Part shown: positions 29,578-40,785 of the stretch, piece by piece
Position numbering within the stretch: position 1 is the first letter of the stretch
How the letters are laid out: each line of letters begins with the position of its first letter
From: Neocallimastix lanati (nom. inval.)
Lineage: Eukaryota > Neocallimastigomycota > Neocallimastigomycetes > Neocallimastigales > Neocallimastigaceae
Direction: 5' to 3'
Length of the DNA stretch: 64,000 bases
Assembly (NCBI GenBank): GCA_016946835.1
Contig: JACVTC010000002.1
Location: 1,670,001-1,734,000, forward strand
Program-made: the position numbers and the translations under genes
Notes under the pieces: model-generated
Databases searched by the model: none
Told to the model about the DNA's origin: nothing
Seen by the model: the letters and a program-made list of their open reading frames with translations, nothing else

Positions 29578-31254
29578 AAAATAAATCATATATCATAAAT
29601 AAATAATAACAATTAATAGTTTAAAGAAGTATTATATTCTTTATAAAAAATACATGTATATATATATATATTTTTTATTGAAGTTATCAAAATATATTAA
29701 TATTATATTATACTATATAGCATTTTATTTTTTATTTGTTATTTTTAATTTTTTATTTTGTATTTTTGGCAATTATTAAAAATTTAATAAAAATTTATTT
29801 TTTATTTTATCATTCGTCTATTCTTAATACATGCCTATAATTAAAAATTCGTCTATAAAATGAATTTTAGTGTAAAAATAAAAAAAATACATATATATAT
29901 ATTATAATTATTTTTTTTATCTCATAATTAAGATTTTCTATTATTTTTGGAAAGAAAAAAAAATATTATATAAAATAATAACAAATAAAGTTATTATTGT
30001 TATACAAGAATAATATTAGAAAAATGAAGTTTCATAATAATTTTATATACTAATAATTTTATTTTTATTATTATTTACTATAATAAATAATAATTATTTT
30101 ACTTAATAATTAATTTTGTTTTTTTTTTTTTTCAAATTATTATAAATTAATATATATTACTTTTCTTTTTTCATGTTGACTTTTCCTTTACACCATAATG
30201 TAGTTTTAGATATTAAGCAATAAATAATTAGTAACAAAAAAGAATTTAATAAAATTTTTAAAAATAATATCAAAATAAATTATTTAAAGTTTTTTTTTCT
30301 TTTTTTATCTAAAATAAAATCATTAATTTAAATAATAAAAAATTTATAAATATATAAATAAATAATAATAAATAAATACTCTGTTGTTAATCGTTATTAC
30401 TTTGCCTTTTTATTTATTTATTTATTTTAAATATTTATTTATTTACTTATTATTTAGTTATTTATTTATTTATTTATTTTATTGTTATTTTTATTGTTAT
30501 TTATATTATTTTTTCATTTTTATTATCATTTATTCATTATTAATTATATTTTTATAGCACAAATTTAATTATATAAAATTAAATAAAATAAAAATTTAAT
30601 CTGTACTCTAATTAGTACAGTTTATAATATGCGTTTTATGGGCTATTTTTGTTTTATTATTATTATTTTTTTTTTTTATATCTGTATTTTAATTTATATT
30701 TAAAATTAATATTTCATTAACTATAATTCGTTTTTCTTTTTTTTTTTTTTTTATTTTAATTTGTATAAATTTTCATCTTAATAGTAAAGATAATTATTTT
30801 TATTAAATGAAATGAACCAATAAATTTTGTTGACATTAATTAAAATTTTCTTTAATAATTAAAATCTTATTTTTCATTATAAATTAAAGTTATGTCCGTT
30901 CTTTATAATCTATTTTATAATATTAATAATTTTTTCTCATTTTTTAAATAAATTTAAATTTAATTTATTAAAAAAAACAAAAATCAAAAAAAAAAAAAAA
31001 AAAAAAAAGATAACCAAAAAAAGTAATAGCTATTACATAATCTCATATATAAAGTGTTAAAGTCCTACAGTAAGGTGTTTTTTTTTTTTTTTTTAAAGTT
31101 ATAAATTAAAATAAAAAAAAAATTAGATTATTAAAAGAGAATTAGTAAATTAAATCAATTTTACTTGAAGTAGTAAATTTTTGGGTTTTTTATTATCTTT
31201 TTTTAATACACCAAATTATAGAAAAAAATAAAAAAAAATATAAAAAAAAAAAAA

Positions 31255-32811
31255 ATGAAATTAAATATTTCTTTTAGAAGTTTATTTCAATTTGCTTTAC
31301 TTTCTTCATATGCTTTAGCTAAGAAAAATGAATGTTATGAAATAAGAAGATATGTAAATAAAAAAATCATCACTCTTTTTGATATTGATGAATGTATTGT
31401 TGACAAAAAGGGAAATGTTTCAACTTTGTAAATATCTTCTTTAGTTTTATCATTATTTATGTTAAAGAAAATATTTCTTTATTTCATACTTTTTAAATAG
31501 TTAAAACTATTTTTTTTTATGGTTTTTATTTAAATATTTTTATATTTAATATTTTTATGTTTATTATATATATATATATATTTATTTAAATAGAAAAATT
31601 CAAATCGATGGATCTCATTACTTAACTAAGGAAGCCAGTGATATATTATTTTCATATCAAAATTTAAAATCACTGTAATAATATTATTATTGCTTATTAT
31701 ATTTCTATATTTAGCATAACTATTTAATACATCAAATATTTAACTTTTTTATTTATTAAAAAATTAATATTCTTTTTTTTTATTTACATATTATAAATAT
31801 ATTCTAGTAAAGTTGAACAACTTAATTATGAGTAAATATATATATTCTTTTAATATTAAATATAATAAAAAGTTTAAAAAAAAAATATCATCTAATTCAA
31901 TTTATATTTCAAAAAAAAAAAATTTTTTTATATAGAACTGGTGCTGAATTAGTTCCTTTTGAATTTTCATTTGCTAATTTACCTCAATTAAATGAATTGT
32001 ATTTATCCTTTTTATATTAATTAAATTGTATAAAAAAAAAAAAAAAAAACTTTTTTATGAAGTTTTATTTACTTAATATAAAAAAAATTATATATATATA
32101 TATAATTATAATATATTTATAGATATATTAGTTCCTACGATTATGAAGCAGAAGAAGCTTATAAAAATGAGTTTACAGAAACTGATGGTGGTATGTATTT
32201 TGAAAATATTAAAATATTGAATTCAAAAAGAAAAAAAAGTTTCTTCATTTTATTATTATAATTATTATTATTATTATTATACTCTAATTTATAATAATAA
32301 AAATTTTAATGTTAAAGCATTTAAAATTGTAAGAGGTACTATCAGCGACAGCATTTTAGATTTACCAAAAACAGTTAAAAAATTGTAATATAACTATAAT
32401 ACATTTAAATAATATTTTTAGAAAAATAAAAAAAGTATATTTATAAATATAGTAATAATAATATACTTTACATTAAAATTTCTTTTATACAATTTTAAAA
32501 TATAAAAAAGAACTTTTGAAGGTATTAGTTTTACTCAATCAAATATTGATGCCCTTGCCAAATTGACTAATCTTGAAGAATTGTAATAATAATTTTTATG
32601 TTATATAAATAAATATATATATATATTTATATATATTTATAATTAACTTTATTATTTTTTTTAATAATTTAATAGAACTTTCAACAAGTGTGACTACAAA
32701 AGTTTAACATTTACTGCTTTAAGTAATCTTACTAATCTTACATCATTGTAAATATTTCATTTATTATTAGTAACATTATTTTAATTAAAAATTAATTTAA
32801 AAATTCATATA

Positions 32812-32859
<48 letters not shown>

Positions 32860-34812
32860 TTATTAAATGTATCTACATGATTCTAAAATAATATATATAT
32901 TATATATATTTTATATTCAATTTTTATAAATTAATTATAGAACCCTTACCGAAGTTCCAGAAATTTATATGTCCTACAAAAAAAGAACAATTGCAAACAA
33001 TTTCATCAGTAAATTTAAAAATTTAAAAAAATTGTAAGTACATCATCATTAATAAATAAAAAAAAAAAAAAAATTTTTTTTTATAAAAGTAATACTAATT
33101 TTTAATTTTTTTAAAAATTTTATTTTATATAATTAATTATAGAACCATTGAATATATTAATCTTTCCAAAAATGATGTTAATGAAATTTCTTCTATAGCT
33201 GGTCTTGAAGAATTGTGAATACTATATATATTTATTTACTTTTAAAAAAAAGAAAAAAAAAATTTATTTCATAATAATAATTTAATATTAATACTTAATA
33301 TTATTTATATTTTTTTTATTAAATTATGATAGAAATCTTAACGATATTTACAACCCTGATAAAATAAATTTACAACCATTAACCAAATTATCTAATCTTT
33401 CTTCATTGTAATTATTACAAATTTTTTTAAATTAAATATTTATTAAATATATTAATAATAATGAAAAAAAAATAAAAAAAAAAATTTTTTTTCTATATAA
33501 TCTATAATTATTAATATATGTCTTTAATTTTAATTTAGCAAATTATCAACAACTTATGGAGACTTTTTAACCGATAATACTATCAATAGTTTAACCAATT
33601 TAAAAAAATTGTAAGAAATTTAAATGTTTATTTTTATTTATTTATTTATTTATTAATTATATATATTATATATATATAGAACCCTTGATGATTTTACTAT
33701 TTCCCAAAATCTTATTGAAGAAATTAGTTCTTTAAATAAACTTGAAGAATTGTAATATATAAATAAATAATAATTTTAATAATAAAAAATATATTGAAAT
33801 AATTTTTTAAAAAAAAAAATAATTATTAAAAAAAAATTTTTTTTAATCTTGTATAGAAAATTAAATCGTTTAATTCTTGAAGATGGTTTGAGCTTATCAT
33901 CATTAACTAAACTTGATATTTCAACATTGTAATATTTTAACTAAAATATTATTATTATTTATTATATAATTATATATATATATAATATAAATAATATATT
34001 ATTTAATATATTAAAAAATTTTAATTGTACTTCATAATTTTATATAATATTTATATAGAAATATTAATACATATGGTTCATCTGTTGAAACCAATTTCTT
34101 TAACCAATTTGAAAACTTAAAGAATTTGTAAATATTATCATAAAAAGTTTTTTCAATGAAAAAAATGATTACATATATATATATATAACATAAATATTAA
34201 TAAATATATATATATATAATTTTCAATAATAATAATAATAATTTATAAATAGAACTTTTAATAATTATAATCAACTTACTCAAGATAATATTGATGAAAT
34301 CTCTAAATTAGCTAACCTTGAAGAATTGTAATAAAAAAAAATAATATTTTAATATTTTTATATTATTTAAATATTATAATTCAATATAAATTAAAATAAA
34401 TATATATCTTATTATTATAAAAAAAAAAAAAAAAAAAAAACATAGGCATATAAATTATGATTCTGAAAATAGCTTAAATTATGATTCATTAAAAAACCTT
34501 AATAAGATTACTAATTTGTAATATTTTTCAGCTAAATTAATTAATATATATATATATATTATGAGAAAAAAATTATAATAATATTATTGAAAACTTTTAT
34601 TAATTTATTTTCACTTTTTTTATAATTGAATTCAATTATATATATATTATATTTATATATATAAATATTAGATTTATCTCCCCTCATAGTGCCTCAGATG
34701 TTCCAAGTTTTGTTTATGGTTTAACTAATTTGAAATTTTTGTTAGTATAAATATTAATATATTAATATTAGTTATTAAATATTAAATTATTGTTATTATA
34801 AATAATTAATTG

Positions 34813-34857
<45 letters not shown>

Positions 34858-35762
34858 TGTTAAAATATATATATATATATATATAATTATAGAGATTTTA
34901 ATTCATACTATGGTGTCGAATTTTCATCTGAAATTTCTAATCTTAAAAATCTTGAATATTTGTAAGTTAATCTTATTATATTGTACCCACAATTTTAATT
35001 ATTTAATTTAGTATAAAATTTAAATGACATTTATTTAAAGAATAATATTTTTTTAAGTATATGTAATATTAATTAATTTTTTTTTTTTTTTATAAAAAAA
35101 AAAAAAAAAAAAATAAAAATAAAAATAAAAATAAAAATAAAATAAAAAAATTAATATTATAAAGAGAATTTGTTCCAAAGTCTCAAAATCTTCCAGAAGA
35201 ATTATACGATCTTAAAAATCTTAAATCTCTGTAAATAGAATAAATTCAAAAATTTATATACAATATAAATCATTTAAAATAAATATTTATTTATTAATAA
35301 ATAATATTATATACAATTTATTTTATTATTATAAATAATCAATTAATAGTACTATGAATTATGGTGAATTAAATGAAATTTCCGATAAGATTGAAAATCT
35401 TGAAAAACTTGAATATCTGTTAGTAAACTTATTTTTTTTTTTAATATCAATTTAAAAATAAAAACAAATTAATAATTAATATTATTTTATATCATTTAAT
35501 TATTAAATAATTAAAAGTTATTATTTTAATACTAAATATTTAAATAAATTTTATTAAATATTGTATTTAATATTTAATAATATTATATAAATATAGTAAT
35601 GCTTCATTCAATAAGATCAATACCATTCCATCACAATTACAAAATCTTAAGAACTTAAAATATCTGTAAATATATAATAACAATAATCATAATAATAGTA
35701 ATATTATTAATCAATATTAATATCCTGTATATATTAATTTATTATTATTATTTTTTTCTTAT

Positions 35763-35806
<44 letters not shown>

Positions 35807-36926
35807 AATTTAGCAAATTAAATAAAAACATGATTACCATTTTACCAGATTTAAGTAACTTAAATAAACTTGAATACATGTAAATAAATAATATATTACT
35901 ATTATGAATAATTATTATGAAAAAAAAAATATATTAATAATCAAATTTATATATATATATATTTATATATATGTTTGATTATATATCATTTTATATAAAA
36001 ATATATAAATATAGTAACTTTGCTTACAATAAAATTGAAACTGAAATTCCAGATTATCTTAATCAATTTTCAAATCTTAAAGAAATGTATGTATTAATTA
36101 ATATTTAAAATAAGTAAAAATTTAATTAATAAATATTTATGAAAATATTAAAATAAAAATAAAAATAAAAAAATAAAAATAAAAAAATTAATTCTTAATA
36201 ATTCTTATAAATATATATTATTATAGTTACTTAAATCGTAATGTCAAGATTACTGGAAAAACTTTAACTAATATTGAACTTGAAGTTTGTGAATATGATT
36301 CTTCGAATATTAACTGTGTTGCTAAAGATATGTTATGCTTAAATTACAATAAATACTATAATCGTCAAAAATGTCCAGGTGTTAATGATGATATTGATGA
36401 ATATGATATTATTAAGGATCAAATAGATGAAACTACTACTTCTATTATTGAAAACAGTACATCATCTATTGTTGAAGAACCAACTTCTACAACTATTGAA
36501 AGTAATGTAACTACCGCTGTTGAAACTACTGATGTAGAAACTACCACTGCTGTTGAAACTACTGCTGTTGAAACTACTGCCGTTGAAACTACTGCTGTTG
36601 AAACTACTGTCGTTGAAACTACTGCCGTTGAAACTACTGCCGTTGAAACTACTGCCGTTGAAACTACTGCCGTTGAAACTACTGCCGTTGAAACTACTGC
36701 TGTTGAAACTACTACTGTTGCTGAAACTACTACCACTACTTCTATTGAACCAACGACAGTTACCTGTAAAGGTTTAGAATTAGGTTATGAATGTTGTACT
36801 TACTGTGAAGTTATCCTAGAAGATGAAAGTGGCTTATGGGGTGTTGAAAATCATAAATGGTGTTATATTCCAGATTCTTGCTCTGAAACCACTACTACCA
36901 CTACCACTACTACTTCAACTACCACC

Positions 36927-36958
<32 letters not shown>

Positions 36959-37286
36959 CCCTGCTAACACCAAAACAATAACTACTACAACCACAATTAA
37001 AATTGAACCAACTACCAAAATGGATACTTGTAATGGAGCTTCTCTTGGCTATGAATGTTGTTCTCACTGTGAAGTTATTTATCAAGATAAAACTGGTTAC
37101 TGGGGTGCAGAACATGGTGAATGGTGTTCCATTAAGGATTCATGTATTGATGAAAATGAAACTTGTTGGTCTAAAAAGTATGGTTACTCATGCTGTAGCC
37201 ATTGTACTGTTAACTATGTTGATAGGGATGGATCATGGGGTGTTGAAAAAGGTTCATGGTGTGGAATTCCATTAAGTTGTAATTAA
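31255..37286 (+). CDS. Secreted leucine-rich-repeat protein with three fungal dockerins (25 exons)
   Basis: 25 exons chain in frame to 943 residues. Exon 1 is 31255-31427. Exons 2-24 are 31594-31674, 31808-31831, 31936-31998, 32123-32190, 32318-32384, 32511-32582, 32676-32747, 32941-33033, 33143-33214, 33333-33407, 33539-33610, 33680-33751, 33857-33928, 34059-34127, 34253-34327, 34446-34517, 34672-34740, 34893-34961, 35165-35230, 35350-35418, 35597-35665, 35814-35879, 36015-36086. Exon 25 is 36227-37286. Residues 1-22 are a signal peptide (SSYALA). Leucine-rich repeats fill about 58-610, becoming more canonical towards the end (NKINTIPSQLQNLKNLKYL). A Val-Glu-Thr-Thr-Ala linker (689-753) and a poly-Thr linker, probably O-glycosylated, separate the dockerins at 771-809, 859-897 and 904-942, each with CC, D..G.WG.E and WC.I motifs. 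Dockerins attach proteins to the fungal cellulosome, so this is likely a non-catalytic extracellular component. Confidence 0.92.
36530..36730 (+). repeat. 15-nt coding minisatellite (VETTA repeat)
   Basis: GTTGAAACTACTGCC units in tandem, over ten copies, nearly identical in DNA, encoding the Thr-rich linker of the dockerin protein. It opens shadow frames on both strands. Confidence 0.95.
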
Positions 37287-37358
37287 AATAAAATAAAATA
37301 ATAATAACACTCTAAAAATTTTAATATCCTATCATCTTTTACTTTGATTTTAATTTAC

Positions 37359-37409
<51 letters not shown>

Positions 37410-37910
37410 AAAAATTTATATATAGCAAATATTAATTAAGTATATAAACATAATACAGTAATTAAGTTTTTAATTGAAAAAAAAAAAAAAATTTTTTTAT
37501 TTAAAAACTATGTATATAATTAAATATACTTTATTAATTTATTAAAGTAGTAAGAAAAAATATTTGTAAATAATATTTTTGCTACTTTTAAAAAGTATTA
37601 TAAAAAAAAAAATCATTAATAATAATTATTTTAATGTAAAATAAGAAGAAAAAAATTAAATCAATTATTATAATAATTAAATATTTAATGTAAATATTTA
37701 TGTTAAGAATATTAATAATTACATATATTTATATATATGTTGTTTTTTTTTTTTTTTTTTTTTATAAAAAAAAAAAATAAAATAAAAAGGAATACTAATA
37801 ATAATAATAATAAATTATATATAAATAGTTATTAATATAAAATATAATAAAAGTTATAATAAAATTACAATGTATAATCAAAAAATATATATATATAATG
37901 TATTATTAAA
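37287..37910. other. Downstream region of the LRR-dockerin gene
   Basis: Poly-A of about 45 nt (37362-37406), poly-T near 37741, AT-rich otherwise. No gene seen. Confidence 0.5.
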
Positions 37911-38154
37911 ATTAAAAATTAAAAATAAAAATTAAATAAAAATTAAATATAAAAAATATATTGAAATATAGAAATTTAAAAATAGAAATAGGAATATAAT
38001 AATTAATGTTACTGTTAACATATACCAAAAACATTCATATTATTCATAAAAGAAAAAAGCACGTAAATTAACAATACGCAAATGCCATAATAAACTTCCT
38101 GGAAAATTTTGGAAAAGTAAAAATTTTAGCATATAAATTTAGATAAATTTCCAT

Positions 38155-38195
<41 letters not shown>

Positions 38196-38296
38196 CAATT
38201 GTAAACTTTCACTGGGATAGAAATATGACAGGAAAATCAATCAAAACTAAAGTATATAAGTTAAATGAATTTGAGAAAAACTAGAGAGTCTAGTTG

Positions 38297-38327
<31 letters not shown>

Positions 38328-38706
38328 GACAGGGAAGAGATAACTAGACTCTCTAGTTTTTCTCAAATTCATTTAACTTATATACTTTAGTTTTGATTGA
38401 TTTTCCTGTCATATTTCTATCCCAGTGAAAGTTTACAATTGCTTTTTTTTTTTCTTTTTTGATGGAAATTTATCTAAATTTATATGCTAAAATTTACTTT
38501 TCCAAAATTTTCCAGGAAGTTTATTATGGCATTTGCGTATTGTTAATTTACGTGCTTTTTTCTTCTATGAATAATATGAATGTTTTTGGTATATGTTAAC
38601 AGTGACATTAATTATTATATTCCTATTTCTATTTTTAAATTTCTATATTTCAATATATTTTTTATATTTAATTTTTATTTAATTTTTATTTTTAATTTTT
38701 ATTTTA
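37911..38706. repeat. Large inverted repeat, arms about 370-390 nt
   Basis: The arms 37911-38301 and 38336-38706 are near-identical reverse complements over their whole length. Examples are ACGTAAATTAACAATACGCA against TGCGTATTGTTAATTTACGT, and CTAGAGAGTC against GACTCTCTAG at the inner ends. The spacer is about 35 nt, mostly poly-T. The arms differ by few substitutions and by poly-A length (38155-38193 against the interrupted T run near 38443-38460). Read as RNA, this would be one very long hairpin. Confidence 0.95.
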
Positions 38707-38751
38707 CTTAAAGCTCAACAATAATATTATATACAATAATATTAGTTTCCA

Positions 38752-39050
38752 ATGGGTACTTCGTGTCAGATGTGGATATATAAATTCGATGATTGTGTTA
38801 CCAAAGCCGCCAATATGATTGAGCACGACTGTCCAGAACGATTGTTGTTATAAAAAAAAAAAATAGTAATCCACGATTGGAACATTGGTTTTCTAAATGC
38901 TATCTTTTCTATGAATTTCGAATGAAATTTTTTAAGGAGATTGAAATTCTTTATGAAAAATTTTTTATAATTTCTAAATATTGTCCATTATCAAATAGTA
39001 ATGTAAACACTGTTATCACAGATATGAAAAATGTAGAATAAAGTACAAAT
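38752..39050 (+). pseudogene. Decayed coding sequence inside the foldback element
   Basis: The base composition is less AT-biased than the surroundings. ATG 38752 opens 33 codons (MGTSCQMWIYKFDDCV...) to a stop beside an A-run. A second frame continues at once with NPRLEHWFSKCYLFYEF and ends at TAA near 39040, as if one protein had been broken by a shift in the A-run. A further open piece near 39230-39390 contains FCGSGKSLVDI, which has a P-loop-like GSGKS. I cannot identify the protein; a transposon-borne gene is plausible from the flanking repeats. Confidence 0.45.
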
Positions 39051-39674
39051 TCTTATATTAGTTAACGGAGTGTTACTTTTTGAAAGGTTTTAGCAAAAAC
39101 ACTTTCATTATTAAGAGACTTTCATTATTAAGAGTGTCGAAGTCGTACCGATATGACAAAGGAACAGTGCAGTTAGAAAGTCCTGTTAATTCTCATCAAT
39201 ATGCACAGTTCCGAACACAGAACCTATAGTAAGTAATTCAACTTTTGATGATCTTTTTTGTGGTTCAGGGAAGAGTTTAGTGGATATCACACTATCTTTA
39301 TTAAAGATGTTACTTTTTTGTTTTATTATTTTAGATTTAAATGGTGATCATGTTACTACACATAGTATACATCACAAAAAAAAATTTTTTTTTTTTTTTA
39401 ACTTATAGAAAATTTAATATAATAAAGAATAAAAATAAGTTCACAATCACAATATATTATTAATTAAAAAAAAATTTTATTTTTATTTTTTTTTTTTTCT
39501 AATTTTTATAATATTTTTTATTTAATTCATTTTTATATAAATTTTATTTTTACTTAAATTTATATATATATATATTTAAAATGTAGTACATTAAAATTAT
39601 AATTATCTATTTTAATAAAGTACAGGAAGTGTACTGGCTCTTCCTAGTCTAAAAAAAAAAAAAAAAAATAGATA

Positions 39675-39850
39675 TTCAAAAATAAAAATAGGATCATTAT
39701 AATTAATGTCACTGTTAATATACACCTAAACTTTCATATTATTCATGGACCAAAAAATAATGTAGATTAACAATACGCAAATACCATAATAAACTTTCAG
39801 GAGAAATACGAAAATTTTTACTGGGAAAATGTTCATCAAACTTATACAAG
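39675..39850. repeat. Diverged third copy of the inverted-repeat arm
   Basis: Matches 37978-38130 in the same orientation (AATTAATGTCACTGTTAATA, then AACAATACGCAAATACCATA), with about 15-20% visible differences. With the arm at 38336-38706 it flanks the decayed coding sequence as inverted terminal repeats. Confidence 0.85.
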
Positions 39851-40030
39851 TACTCCTGTTATTAGATCATTTAAATACAAGAATTTTTTTTTTCATATAT
39901 ATTAAATATATTATTTTACTAACCATTTTTATCTTACAGTTATTATGATAAAAATAAAAATGGTTAAGTTTCTTTATTCAAATTAATCTTAAAACATTAA
40001 AATAAAAGAATTGAATATTAAACTTTTTAA

Positions 40031-40068
<38 letters not shown>

Positions 40069-40507
40069 CTTAATTATATATAAAAATGTAGTATAGCGAA
40101 ATTTTATATACATATTCGAATAATATTTTATATATTTTTTATATTACATATTTTATATAATTTTTATATCTTTTATATTTTATATATTTTGTATGCTTTA
40201 TTTTATTTTTTATATTTTATTATATTTTATATATATAATTTATTAAATAATAACATTATTTTATATTTTATAATTTAATAATTTAATAATTTTAAATTAA
40301 GTCTCAAAATGATTATAAAATATTAACTTTAATTATTAATATTTCTTCTCTAAAACTTGAAAAACTCTCTTTAATTTTATTTAATTATATAGTAAAACTG
40401 AAATAAAATAAAATAAAATAAAAATTTCTATTTTGTTAAAAGTAGAATTAAATAGAAATAAAGTTTTTAATTTATTATATTTCATTTCATTTCATTGCTT
40501 CTTTTTT

Positions 40508-40785
40508 TTATTTTATTTTATTTTATTTTATTTTATTTTATTTTATTTTATTTTATTTTATTTTATTTTATTTTATTTTATTTTATTTTATTTTATTTTA
40601 TTTTATTTTATTCAATCTGTACTTTTAATTCATATTCTACTATTTATTTTATTTTATTTTATTTTATTTTATTTTATTTTATTTTATTCAATCTGTACTT
40701 TTAATTCATATTCTACTATTTATTTTATTTTATTTTATTTTATTTTATTTTATTTTATTTTATTTTATTTTATTTTATTTTATTT
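40508..40785 (+). repeat. (TTTTA)n pentanucleotide block in three parts
   Basis: Three pure TTTTA tracts are separated by two identical copies of a spacer of about 35 nt (TTCAATCTGTACTTTTAATT..., at 40611 and 40687), so tract plus spacer was duplicated as a unit. Confidence 0.95.

Larger units (their letters stand above)
28910..31254. other. Intergenic, presumed promoter side of the LRR-dockerin gene
   Basis: AT-rich, no convincing frame. Contains the inverted-repeat element at 29293-29450, a 7-nt array at 29518-29577, a TTTA-rich stretch near 30410-30480, and a small palindrome at 30601-30620 (CTGTACTCTAATTAGTACAG). Poly-A/T tracts run up to the ATG at 31255. Confidence 0.5.

Noticed and set aside
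36419-37275. Frames of VVSTA, LKLLP and other repeats on both strands
   Set aside because: Shadows of the VETTA minisatellite and dockerin-coding exon.
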